Origin: Pseudomonas sp. Irchel 3E13
GTDB lineage: Bacteria > Pseudomonadota > Gammaproteobacteria > Pseudomonadales > Pseudomonadaceae
NCBI RefSeq assembly: GCF_900187455.1
Contig: NZ_FYDX01000003.1
Span: 1 to 64,000 of the forward strand
Length of the DNA: 64,000 bases
Direction of reading: 5' to 3'
The notes under the pieces are model-generated. The model had not been told where the DNA came from and ran no database searches. It was given only the letters and a program-made list of their open reading frames with translations. The position numbers were made by a program, and so were the translations under genes. Below, one piece after another: positions 39,702 to 48,635 of the stretch; the first letter of the stretch is position 1; each line of letters starts with the position of its first letter.

Positions 39702-42700
39702 CCGCCGCCGGCGGCACGCTGGACAACACCACCGCCCTGACCCTGGGCAATGCGCTGACCGTCACCGGCAACCTGACCCTGGCGGGCGTGCAGAACCTGG
39801 TACTTGGCGGTGTGATCGACGGCGCCGGCAGCCTGACCAAAAACGGCACGGCCGACCTGACCCTGAGCAACACCAACACCTACACCGGCGGGACAACCCT
39901 CAACGGCGGCAAGCTGATCCTCGCCAGCAACGGTGCGTTGGGCACCGGCGACCTGACCGCGAACAACAACGTCGCGCTGGACAACAGCATCGCCCTGGCG
40001 CTGGCCAACAACGTGCACCTGCTGGGCGCGCTGGGCATCGGCGGCAGCGCCGACCTGACCCTCAACGGTACGGTCGATGGCGCGGGTCAATTGACCAAGA
40101 ACGGCGCGGGCGTCCTGACCCTCAACGGCAACAACAGCTATGGCGGCGGCACCATGCTCAACGCCGGTGGCCTGGTGGTTGGCCAGAATGGCGCGCTGGG
40201 CACTGGCGCCCTGCAGGTCAACGGCGCTTCGACCCTCAGCAGCGGCAACAGCGCCGTAGTGCTGGGCAACAACGTGGCCCTTAACGCCAGCCTTGCCATC
40301 AACGGCGCCAACGATCTGGGCCTGAGCGGCGTGATCAGCGGTGGTGGGGAAGTGGTGAAGTCTGGTACCGGCACCCTGGCCTTGACGGGCGCTAACAGCG
40401 GCTGGACCGGCGGTACCGTCCTCAACGGCGGCACCCTGTCGATCAACAATAGCGCTGCGTTGGGCACCGGCACCCTGACCACCAACGGCACTGCAACGCT
40501 GCTTGTCAGCCAAGCGCTGGCCCAGGCCCTGAGCAATGCCATCGTGGTCAACGGCGACCTGACCCTGAACACCGCTGACGCGCTGACCTATGCCGGTCAA
40601 CTGAACGGCAATGGCAATCTGACCAAAGATGGCGCCGGCGAGTTGATCCTGCTCCCCAGCGCCAGTCCCTTCAGCGGTACCTGGAACGTCGCTGCCGGTA
40701 CCCTCACCTCGTTTGGCGCCGGCGCGATTGGCAGTCCGAGCCTGATTAACCTCGGCGCCAGCACCACGTTGAACATCAGCGGCAATACCAGCATCGGTGC
40801 GCTGACCGGTAGCGGCACCACCAACATCGGTGCCGGCAGCATCCTCTCCGTGGGCGGCAACAACGGCGACAGCGTATTCGCAGGTGCCTTCGCCGGTAAC
40901 GGTGCACTGAGCAAGGTCGGCGCCGGTGTGCTGGAACTGAGCGGGACCAGCAGCCTGAACGGCAGCAGCACGGTCAACGCCGGCACCCTGAAGGTCACCG
41001 GTGCCCTGAACGTTGGCAGCCTCACCGTCAACTCTGGCGCGACCCTGACCGGTTCCGGTTCGCTCGGCGGCCTGGTCAGCGTTGCCAACAACGGCAATCT
41101 GTCCGGCACCAGCGGCAACACCCTGAGCTTCGGCTCGCTGGTACTTGCGCCAAACAGCCAAGTCAATGTCGCTCTGGGCTCGCCGGTCACCGGCAACGTC
41201 CCGCTGTTCAGCGTCGCGAGTACCCTGACCCTGGATGGCCTGCTCAACATCACCGACGCCGGTGGCTTTGGTAACGGTGTCTACCGCCTGTTCGAATACG
41301 GCGGCGCGCTGGTGAACAACACCCTCTCGTTCGGCAGTCTGCCGGGCGCTGTAACCGCGGGTTCTTTGCAGCTTCAGACGGGCAACGGCCAGGTCAACCT
41401 GGCGGTGAACTCGCCAGATCTGATCCTCCAGTTCTGGGACGGCGCCGGGACGGTGCCCAACGGCACCATCGAAGGCGGCAGTGGAGTGTGGGACAGCACC
41501 ACCACCAACTGGACCCTTTTCGACGGCGCGACCAACGAGAATTGGCTCAGCAAATTCGCGGTCTTCCAGGGCGCGGCCGGTGTGGTCAGCGTCAATGGCA
41601 CGCAGACCGTGGATGGCCTGCAATTCATGACCGATGGCTACATAGTGGTCGACGGTAACGCGGGCGCGTTGAATGTGGTCAACCGCAACGGTGGCCTGTT
41701 CGCCGTGCGCGTCGACCCGGGCGTAACCGCAACCCTGGAGCTGGATGTCAACGGCACCGGCACCCTGAACAAGCTGGACACCGGCACCCTGGTACTCAAT
41801 GGCAACAACGGTTACACCGGTGGCACCCTGCTCAGCGGCGGCACCCTCGTGGTGGGCAGCAACAGCGCCCTGGGCACCGGCAACCTGAGCACCGCGGCCG
41901 GCGCCACGCTGGACAGCAACAAGGCGGTGACCTTGGCCAACAACATCGGCGTCACCGGCCAGTTGAACCTTGCCGGCAGCAACGCCCTGACCCTCAACGG
42001 CGTGGTCAGCGGCACTGGCAGCCTGGTCAAGAACGGTTCAGGCCGGCTGACCCTCGGCGGCACCAACACCTTCGCTGGCCCGCTGGCGCTGAATGCTGGC
42101 TCCCTGGTGCTGGCGTCCGATGGCGCGCTGGGCGCCGGGGCGCTGAACGCGGCCAACGGCACGCAACTGGACGTGAGTTCGGCAAGGACCGTGGCCAACA
42201 CCGTCAACCTCGCCGGCAGCCTGACGCTGCTCGGTAGCAACGACCTGACCCTCAATGGCCTGGTCAACGGTTCTGGCAGCCTGCTCAAGCAAGGCAACAA
42301 GACCCTGGCCCTCAATGGCGTCAACGGCTTCACCGGCGGGCTCAACCTGCAAGCCGGCAAGCTGCTGCTCGGCAACGCTGGCGCGCTGGGCAGCGGCACC
42401 CTGACGGTGAGCGGTGTGTCGTCGCTGGATACCAGCAGCGGCATGTCCCTGGCCAACAATGCACAGCTCTTCGCCGCGCTGACCCTGGAGGGTAGCAACG
42501 ACCTGACCCTCAACGGCGTGATCGACGGCTCCGACCGCCTGGTCAAGAACGGCTCGGGCCGCCTGACACTCAACGGCGCCAACACCTTCGCCGGCGGTGT
42601 CACCCTCAATGGCGGCAACCTGACCCTGGGCAATGCCGGGGCACTGGGCAGCGGCGCGCTGAACGTCACCGGCATCTCGCAACTGGACACCAGCAGCGCG

Positions 42701-45355
42701 CTGACCGTGGCCAACAACATCAACGTCGGCGGCACCCTGACGGTGGCCGGCAACAACGACCTGACCCTGAGCGGTGTCATCAGCGGCAACGGCACCCTGA
42801 ACAAGGCCGGGCTTAACAACCTGACCCTGAGCGGCACCAACACCTTCGCCGGGATCCTCAACATCCTCTCGGGTCGCCTGACCGCCACCAGCGGTTCGCT
42901 GGGCAACCCGTCGCAGATCAACCTCAGCAGCGGCGCCGACCTCAACCTCGCCGGCAGCCTGAGCCTGGGCGATCTGGATGGCGCGGGCACCGTCGACATC
43001 AACAGCGGCACCACGCTGTCGGTGGGCAGCGGCGCCTTCGCCGGCAACCTGACCGGCACCGGCAACCTCGACAAGAACGGCACTGGCACCCTGACCCTGA
43101 GCGGCACCAACACCCACAGCGGCGCCACCACCATCAGCGGCGGCAACCTGATGGTCAACGGCAGCCTTGCCAGCAGCACGGTCACCGTCAACAACGGCAC
43201 CAGCCTCGGCGGCTCCGGCGACCTCGCCGGCACTGTCACCGTGGCCAACGGCGGCAACCTGGTGCTTAACGGCGGCGACACCCTCAACGTCGGCTCGCTG
43301 GTGCTGAACGACACCTCCAACCTCAACGCCAGCCTCGGCGCGGCGCTGGCGGGCCAGCCTTCGCTGGTGGACATCGCTGGCGACCTGACCCTGGACGGCA
43401 AGCTCAACGTCACCGATGCCGGTGGCTTCGGCGCCGGTGTCTACCGCCTCATGAGCTACGGCGGCACCCTGACCGACAACGGCCTCGACCTGAACACCCT
43501 GCCGGGCACCGTGCAAGCCGGCAATGCGCTGCTGCAGACCGCGGTCAACAACCAGGTCAACCTGGTGGTGGGCGGCCCTGAGACCGTGCTGTTCTGGGAC
43601 GGCGGCCAGATCGTCGGCAACGGCACAGTGGATGGTGGCTACGGCGTCTGGGATGTTTCCAACAGCAACTGGACCGATGCCAACGGCACCGTCAACCGGG
43701 CCTGGAACGACACCTTCGCGGTATTCCAGGGCACCGCGGGCACGATCACCGTCAATGGCTCGCAGAGCATCGGTGGCCTGCAATTCGCCAGCGACGGCTA
43801 TGTGCTCAACGGCGGTATCGGCGGCGAACTGCTGACCAGCGGCACCACCAACGTACGGGTCGACGCAGGCAACACCGCGACCCTCGGCGTGGCAGTCAAT
43901 GGCAGCGGCACCCTGACCAAGCTCGACAGCGGCACCCTGGTACTCAACGGCGCCAACGGCTACACCGGCGGCACTGCGCTGAACGGCGGCACCCTGGTGG
44001 TGGGCAACAACGCGGCCCTGAGCAGCGGTGACCTGACTGCCGCCGCCGGCACCACCCTGGACAGCAACACCGCGGTGACCCTGGCCAACCACGCCATCCT
44101 CAACGGCGCACTGGCCATCGGCGGCAGCAACGCCCTGACCCTCAACGGTGTGGTCAGCGGCGCCGGCAGCCTGGTCAAGAACGGCAACGCCAACCTGACC
44201 CTCAACGGCGTCAACACCTACGGCGGCGGCACCACGCTCAACGCCGGCACCCTGACCCTGGGCAACAACGGCGCGCTGAGCACCGGCAACCTCAGCGTCA
44301 CCGGCGCCTCGACCCTCGACAGCACCGGCGCGCTGCAACTGGGCAACGCCATCAACCTCGGTGCCCAACTGACCCTTGCCGGGGTGCAGAGCACCACCCT
44401 GAGCGGCGCCATCAGCGGCACCGGCAGCCTGGTCAAGAACGGCAGCGGTTCGCTGGTGCTGAGCGGCGCCAACACCTACAGCGGCGGCACCACGATCAAC
44501 GCTGGCAGCGTCAGCGGTGATACCACCAGCTTGCAGGGCGCGATCGTCAACAACGCGGCACTGACCTTCGAGCAGAACGCCAACGGCAGCTACACCGGCA
44601 ACCTCACCGGCACCGGCAGCCTGACCAAAAACGGCACCGGCCAACTGTTGCTCACCGGCAACAGCGGCTTCACCGGCAACACCACGGTCAACGCCGGCAG
44701 CCTGGTCAACAACGGCACCCTGGCCAGCGCCAACGTGCAGGTCGCCAGCGGCGCCAGCGTCGGCGGCAGTGGCACCTACAGCGGCACCGTCAGCCTCGCC
44801 GATGGCGCCACGCTGAACGCTGGCACCGCCACCGCGCCGCTGTCTGTGGGCAACCTCAACCTGTCGTCGGGCAGCAACCTCAACTTCGACCTCGGCGCGC
44901 CGGGCAGCTCCACCACCGTGGTCAAGGTGGCGGGCAACCTGGTGCTGGACGGCACCCTGAACATCACCAATGCCGGCAGCTTCGGCACCGGTGTCTACCA
45001 ACTGTTCACCTACGCCAGCCTGACCGACAACGGCCTGGTGTTCGGCTCGCTGCCGGGCACCACGCTGCCGGGCGACCTGACCCTGCAGACCTCCATCGCC
45101 AACCAGCTCAACCTGCTGGTCGGTGCCGACGACCTGCAGTTCTGGAACGGCGGCAAGACCAACCCCGATGGCACCGTCACCGGCGGCAGTGGCACCTGGG
45201 ATTCGAGCACCAACTGGACCAACGCCAACGGCAGCAGCAACGCCGGCTGGGGCAGCCAGTTCGCGGTGTTCGGCGGCGCCAGCGGCACCGTCACCGTGGT
45301 CGGCCAGCAGTCGTTCAACGGCATGCAGTTCCTCACCGATGGCTACCAGGTGGTC
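38280..45355 (+). repeat. Four copies of a larger FWDG module inside the adhesin
   Basis: Modules of about 220-230 bp begin near 38280, 41429, 43586 and 45134. Each codes for a FWDG or FWNG start, a GGxGxWD turn, NWT, a FAVFQG or FAVFGG strand and a G(L/M)QFxxDGY end. Each is preceded by a segment of the type GVYRLxxYGGxLTDNGL. The spacing shrinks toward the C-terminus (about 3.1, 2.2 and 1.5 kb), so the protein is divided into four blocks of decreasing length. Confidence 0.8.
39650..39680 (+). other. Frame break in the adhesin gene (about 73 bases short of a full repeat)
   Basis: The first frame reads GLIK up to 39659 and then leaves the pattern. The second frame resumes at 39662 with codons for ALGSATALGSGKLT. 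In the comparable unit near 36,200 there are 26 codons between the same Lys and Leu positions; here there are only 5 bases. The net loss of about 73 bases shifts the frame. It is either a true deletion between repeats or a collapsed repeat in the assembly. Confidence 0.8.
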
Positions 45356-47314
45356 CCCGGCAGCGGCGGTGCGCTCGCACCGGTCAATGCGCCTGACGGC
45401 AGCCTGGCCGCGATCCGCGTCAACGCCGGTGCCACCAGCACCCTCTCGGCGCCGCTGGTCGGCACCGGCGGCATCGAGAAAACCGATGCCGGCACCCTGG
45501 TCCTGACCGGTGCCAACACCTACAGCGGCGGCACCACCGTCAGCGGCGGCACCCTGATGGGCGACACCACCAGCCTGCAGGGCAGCATCCTCAACAACGC
45601 CACCCTGGTGTTCCAGCAGAACGGGACCGGTCAGTTCAACGGCACCCTCAGCGGCACCGGCACCACCATCAAGCAAGGCGCCGGCGACCTGCTGCTGGTC
45701 GGCAACCAGCCGACCAACGGCGCCTTCGACGTCAACCAGGGCACGCTGACCGTCGGCAACGCGGCCAACCCGGGGACCGTGCTCGGTGCCCAGGTTACCG
45801 TCGCCAACGGCGCCACCCTGACCGGTACTGGCAGCGTCGGTTCGCTGGTCAACCACGGCACCGTGGCGACTGGCGCCGGTGGCAACAACCTGAGCGTGGC
45901 GGGCAACTTCACCAACGCCAGCGACGGCACCCTGGCCATCACCATCACGCCGACCGTGGCCAACTACCTCAATGTCGGCGGCACCGCCAACCTGGGCGGG
46001 AGCCTGCAAGTGCTGGGGCTGGGCGACTACACCGGCGACGCCACCTACACCCTGGTCTCGGCCACCGGTGGCGTGAACGGCACCTTCGCCAGCAACAACC
46101 TGACGAACCTGCTGTTCCTCAGCTCGGCGCTCAACTACGGCGCCAACAACGTCACCCTGTCGGTGGCGCGCAATGGCGTGGCCTTCGCCGATGTCGCCGA
46201 AACCAGCAACCAGCGTGCCGTGGCCGCTGCCCTGGACAGCGCGGCGGCCCCGGCCAGCTTGCGCAGCACCCTCATCAGCGGCGATCGCGCAACGGCGGTG
46301 AAGGCCTTCGACAGCCTGTCCGGCGAAATCCACGCCAGCACCGCCAGCGTGCTGATCGAGGACTCGCGCTACATCCGCGACGCGGTCAACGACCGGATGC
46401 GCCAGGCCAGTTGCAGCGACGAGCAAGACCCGCGCCGCGCACTCGCGCCGAGCGGCAATCAACAGACCACCGGCCAGGGTTGCAATGGCGACGGTGTGGG
46501 CTGGATCCGTGCCGTCGGCGGCTGGGGTGACTTCGAGGGCGGCCATAACGCGGCCGACATCGACCGTGACCTGTCCGGTTTCCTGATCGGCTTCGACAAC
46601 AGCCTCAACGACGAATGGCGCCTGGGTATCGCCGCCGGCTACACCAACAGCAGCATCAACGCCAAAGGCAAAGGGCAGGACGCCTCGGTGGACAGCTACC
46701 ACCTGACCACCTACCTGAGCTACCAGATGGACGCCTTCGCCGCGCGTCTCGGCGCCGGTTACACCTGGCACGACATCGACAGCAAGCGCTACGTCGAAGC
46801 GGGCAGCTACAACGACCGCCTCAAAGCCAGCTACAAGGCACGCAGCGCCCAGGTATTCGGTGAAGTGGCGTACACCATCGATGCCGGTGGCGTGGCGTTG
46901 GAACCGTTCGCCGGTCTGGCTTACGTCAACTACGACAGCGACAAGGCCCATGAAAAAGGCGGAGTCGGGCGTCTGGAAGCCAGTGCCGATCAGGACGTGA
47001 CCTTCTCCACTGTCGGCCTGCGGGTTGGCAAGGCGTTCGCCCTGGACAACGGCAGCACCCTGACGCCACGCGGCAGCATCGGCTGGCGGCATGCCTTCGG
47101 CGATACCAAGCCGGATGCGGACCTGCGCTTCATCGAAGGCGGTGCCGGCTTCAGCAGCGAGGGCGTTCCGATTGCACGGGATGCCGCGGTGGTCGAAGCG
47201 GGCGTGGACCTGAGTGTTGGCCAGGCTGGCAAGCTGGGCCTGGGGTACTCGGGCCAACTGTCCAGCGAGAACCGCGACCATGCGGTGACCGTGAGCTTCA
47301 GCCTGGGCTTCTGA
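39788..47314 (+). CDS. Giant autotransporter adhesin, C-terminal part with translocator barrel
   Basis: A 2508-residue frame that continues the adhesin in the +2 frame; coding really resumes at about 39662. The first available start (GTG at 39788) has no ribosome-binding site and no signal peptide, so independent expression is unlikely. It has about 17 further beta-strand repeats and three FWDG modules. The last 280 or so residues (from GWIRAVGGWGDFEGG, about residue 2225) form an autotransporter beta-barrel domain that ends in FSLGF with the terminal aromatic residue needed for BAM insertion. A linker with VAFADVAETSNQRAVAAALD precedes it. With the missing bases restored, the whole protein would be about 5,150-5,200 residues. 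Confidence 0.85.
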   Translation: MQNLVLGGVIDGAGSLTKNGTADLTLSNTNTYTGGTTLNGGKLILASNGALGTGDLTANNNVALDNSIALALANNVHLLGALGIGGSADLTLNGTVDGAGQLTKNGAGVLTLNGNNSYGGGTMLNAGGLVVGQNGALGTGALQVNGASTLSSGNSAVVLGNNVALNASLAINGANDLGLSGVISGGGEVVKSGTGTLALTGANSGWTGGTVLNGGTLSINNSAALGTGTLTTNGTATLLVSQALAQALSNAIVVNGDLTLNTADALTYAGQLNGNGNLTKDGAGELILLPSASPFSGTWNVAAGTLTSFGAGAIGSPSLINLGASTTLNISGNTSIGALTGSGTTNIGAGSILSVGGNNGDSVFAGAFAGNGALSKVGAGVLELSGTSSLNGSSTVNAGTLKVTGALNVGSLTVNSGATLTGSGSLGGLVSVANNGNLSGTSGNTLSFGSLVLAPNSQVNVALGSPVTGNVPLFSVASTLTLDGLLNITDAGGFGNGVYRLFEYGGALVNNTLSFGSLPGAVTAGSLQLQTGNGQVNLAVNSPDLILQFWDGAGTVPNGTIEGGSGVWDSTTTNWTLFDGATNENWLSKFAVFQGAAGVVSVNGTQTVDGLQFMTDGYIVVDGNAGALNVVNRNGGLFAVRVDPGVTATLELDVNGTGTLNKLDTGTLVLNGNNGYTGGTLLSGGTLVVGSNSALGTGNLSTAAGATLDSNKAVTLANNIGVTGQLNLAGSNALTLNGVVSGTGSLVKNGSGRLTLGGTNTFAGPLALNAGSLVLASDGALGAGALNAANGTQLDVSSARTVANTVNLAGSLTLLGSNDLTLNGLVNGSGSLLKQGNKTLALNGVNGFTGGLNLQAGKLLLGNAGALGSGTLTVSGVSSLDTSSGMSLANNAQLFAALTLEGSNDLTLNGVIDGSDRLVKNGSGRLTLNGANTFAGGVTLNGGNLTLGNAGALGSGALNVTGISQLDTSSALTVANNINVGGTLTVAGNNDLTLSGVISGNGTLNKAGLNNLTLSGTNTFAGILNILSGRLTATSGSLGNPSQINLSSGADLNLAGSLSLGDLDGAGTVDINSGTTLSVGSGAFAGNLTGTGNLDKNGTGTLTLSGTNTHSGATTISGGNLMVNGSLASSTVTVNNGTSLGGSGDLAGTVTVANGGNLVLNGGDTLNVGSLVLNDTSNLNASLGAALAGQPSLVDIAGDLTLDGKLNVTDAGGFGAGVYRLMSYGGTLTDNGLDLNTLPGTVQAGNALLQTAVNNQVNLVVGGPETVLFWDGGQIVGNGTVDGGYGVWDVSNSNWTDANGTVNRAWNDTFAVFQGTAGTITVNGSQSIGGLQFASDGYVLNGGIGGELLTSGTTNVRVDAGNTATLGVAVNGSGTLTKLDSGTLVLNGANGYTGGTALNGGTLVVGNNAALSSGDLTAAAGTTLDSNTAVTLANHAILNGALAIGGSNALTLNGVVSGAGSLVKNGNANLTLNGVNTYGGGTTLNAGTLTLGNNGALSTGNLSVTGASTLDSTGALQLGNAINLGAQLTLAGVQSTTLSGAISGTGSLVKNGSGSLVLSGANTYSGGTTINAGSVSGDTTSLQGAIVNNAALTFEQNANGSYTGNLTGTGSLTKNGTGQLLLTGNSGFTGNTTVNAGSLVNNGTLASANVQVASGASVGGSGTYSGTVSLADGATLNAGTATAPLSVGNLNLSSGSNLNFDLGAPGSSTTVVKVAGNLVLDGTLNITNAGSFGTGVYQLFTYASLTDNGLVFGSLPGTTLPGDLTLQTSIANQLNLLVGADDLQFWNGGKTNPDGTVTGGSGTWDSSTNWTNANGSSNAGWGSQFAVFGGASGTVTVVGQQSFNGMQFLTDGYQVVPGSGGALAPVNAPDGSLAAIRVNAGATSTLSAPLVGTGGIEKTDAGTLVLTGANTYSGGTTVSGGTLMGDTTSLQGSILNNATLVFQQNGTGQFNGTLSGTGTTIKQGAGDLLLVGNQPTNGAFDVNQGTLTVGNAANPGTVLGAQVTVANGATLTGTGSVGSLVNHGTVATGAGGNNLSVAGNFTNASDGTLAITITPTVANYLNVGGTANLGGSLQVLGLGDYTGDATYTLVSATGGVNGTFASNNLTNLLFLSSALNYGANNVTLSVARNGVAFADVAETSNQRAVAAALDSAAAPASLRSTLISGDRATAVKAFDSLSGEIHASTASVLIEDSRYIRDAVNDRMRQASCSDEQDPRRALAPSGNQQTTGQGCNGDGVGWIRAVGGWGDFEGGHNAADIDRDLSGFLIGFDNSLNDEWRLGIAAGYTNSSINAKGKGQDASVDSYHLTTYLSYQMDAFAARLGAGYTWHDIDSKRYVEAGSYNDRLKASYKARSAQVFGEVAYTIDAGGVALEPFAGLAYVNYDSDKAHEKGGVGRLEASADQDVTFSTVGLRVGKAFALDNGSTLTPRGSIGWRHAFGDTKPDADLRFIEGGAGFSSEGVPIARDAAVVEAGVDLSVGQAGKLGLGYSGQLSSENRDHAVTVSFSLGF

Positions 47315-47326
47315 TGTAAGCCTTCG

Positions 47327-47393
47327 GCATCGCGAGCAAGCTCGCTCCTACAGAGGACTGAGATCCCTGTAGGAGCGAGCTTGCTCGCGATGC
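47327..47393. repeat. REP doublet (REPIN) downstream of the adhesin
   Basis: A perfect 27-bp inverted repeat: 47327-47353 and its exact complement 47367-47393, around a 13-base loop. Each arm contains GTAGGAGCGAGCTTGCTCGC or its complement, a widespread REP family of fluorescent pseudomonads. It lies 12 bases after the adhesin stop and may also end or protect the transcript. Confidence 0.9.
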
Positions 47394-47454
47394 CGCCAAA
47401 CGGCCCCATTTGCGGTATCGTCCGGCTCTCAATCCGTTCATCCAGGGTCGCCGC

Positions 47455-48018
47455 ATGGCGCGTTTCTACCTTTCCGTCAGCCTTCTGTTCTACCTCCTGG
47501 CCCTCTGCTTCGATGCCGTGCACCTCGCTGGCGGCAGCGCCATGCCCGCCTTGCAGATGCTGCTTCAAGGACCCTGGGGCATTGTCTTCGGTCTGTTCGG
47601 CTGGTTCGCCAATCCGCTGTTCGGCCTGGCCCTGTTGGTACGCCGGCGCTGGCGCTGGTTCTCGCTGCTGCTCGGCCTCTGGTCGTTGTACCTGGCCCTC
47701 GCCAGCCACGGCATCGAGCGCTTGCCGGATAACCACAGCTACAGCTTCCACGACGTCAGCGGTTTCGCCGCCGGTTACTACCTCTGGGTGATCGCCCTCG
47801 GCGCGTTCTGCGCCGGCCAGGCCTGGTGGTGCAGCCGCGGGCGGGCAAGCGAAGTGCCGCGCTGGAGCCTGGCGGACGGCGGACTCGCGCTGCTGCTGTT
47901 GGTGGTGGTGATCATCGGCCTGCGCGATGCGGACCTGCGGTTTGATATCGAACGCGCTTTCGAGTGGCCGTCGCCTTCATCGGATCAGCACACCCCGCGC
48001 AAGGAAGACACCATTTGA
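47455..48018 (+). CDS. Hypothetical polytopic membrane protein
   Basis: A 187-residue protein I do not recognise. It starts MARFYLSVSLLFYLLALCFD and shows about four to five membrane segments (about 5-22, 35-60, 62-82, 105-125, 140-158), with a soluble C-terminal tail (RFDIERAFEWPSPSSDQHTP). The ATG at 47455 follows the REP doublet by about 60 bases. Its stop TGA overlaps the TTG start of the next gene, so the two are probably translated together. Confidence 0.7.
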   Translation: MARFYLSVSLLFYLLALCFDAVHLAGGSAMPALQMLLQGPWGIVFGLFGWFANPLFGLALLVRRRWRWFSLLLGLWSLYLALASHGIERLPDNHSYSFHDVSGFAAGYYLWVIALGAFCAGQAWWCSRGRASEVPRWSLADGGLALLLLVVVIIGLRDADLRFDIERAFEWPSPSSDQHTPRKEDTI

Positions 48019-48581
48019 ACAAGCCCGTGCTGAGCGCGGAAACCGTCACCGCGATCGCCCTGGAAAACCCGGTCAACGCCGCTTTGCTGCGGATCCTCGC
48101 CGACCTCGACCTGCCGAACGCCATGCTCACCGCCGGCTGTCTGTTTCAGGCGCTGTGGAACCGTGAAGCCGGGCGCCCGCTCGATTGGGGCGTGAAGGAT
48201 TATGACGTCATCTACTTTGACGAAGACCTGTCCTGGGAGGCGGAAGATCGGGTGATCCAGCGCGTGCGCCGGGCCTGCGGCGACCTCGCCGACAAGGTCG
48301 AGGTGCGCAACCAGGCGCGGGTGCACGTCTGGTATGAAGCGAAGTTCGGCGCGGCCTATCCGCCGTTGCAGTCGGTCACCGACGGCATCGACCGCTACCT
48401 GGTGCGCTCGACCTGCCTCGGGCTGGAGGTGCGCAGTGGGGCGTTGTACAGCACCCACGGGCTGGATGATTTGCGCGACGGCGTGCTGCGCAGCAACCCG
48501 CTGAATCACCAGCCGGCGATGTTCTTGCGCAAGGCCCGGAGCTATCAGGAACGGTGGGACTGGCTGACGATCGTGGCGTGA
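48015..48581 (+). CDS. Nucleotidyltransferase-family protein (COG3575 type)
   Basis: A 188-residue protein resembling the COG3575/DUF925 nucleotidyltransferase-like family. Typical features are AGCLFQALWNREAGRPLDWG, then VKDYDVIYFDEDLSWEAED, where the D-x-D-like acidic pair would bind metal, and SGALYSTHGLDDL further on. The substrate is unknown. I chose the TTG at 48015 because AAGGAAG lies 7 bases upstream and it overlaps the previous stop; an ATG at 47964 would lie deep inside the upstream gene. Convergent with the TonB receptor gene. Confidence 0.75.
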   Translation: MNKPVLSAETVTAIALENPVNAALLRILADLDLPNAMLTAGCLFQALWNREAGRPLDWGVKDYDVIYFDEDLSWEAEDRVIQRVRRACGDLADKVEVRNQARVHVWYEAKFGAAYPPLQSVTDGIDRYLVRSTCLGLEVRSGALYSTHGLDDLRDGVLRSNPLNHQPAMFLRKARSYQERWDWLTIVA

Positions 48582-48635
48582 GCGGGCGCGGGCTGGTTCC
48601 GTCAGGTCCGCGGGCTCAAATGGAGGCGCTGCCGA

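Larger units (their letters stand above)
33020..45800 (+). repeat. Tandem array of about 40 beta-strand repeats (period near 255-258 bp)
   Basis: By eye I count about 23 units before and 17 after the frame break, each coding for 84-86 residues with the core pattern LTL-x-G-x-N-x-Y-x-G-G-T-x-L-x-x-G-x-L. Units are related but diverged, so this is an old array. The high local identity (for example the shared CTGACCCTCAACGGC-like words) makes it prone to recombination and to assembly error. The bounds are approximate. Confidence 0.85.

Noticed and set aside
39788..39790. GTG as an independent start for the C-terminal adhesin frame
   Set aside because: No ribosome-binding site, no signal peptide, and the repeat pattern already runs in this frame from about 39662.
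33020..45800. Regular repeats of about 258 bp considered as a CRISPR or satellite array
   Set aside because: They are translated in frame into diverged protein repeats and contain no short identical repeat with unique spacers.
42038..47281. A 1747-residue open frame on the minus strand opposite the C-terminal adhesin part
   Set aside because: Same reason: the repeat composition keeps stop codons out of this frame, and it has no family motif or translation start signal.
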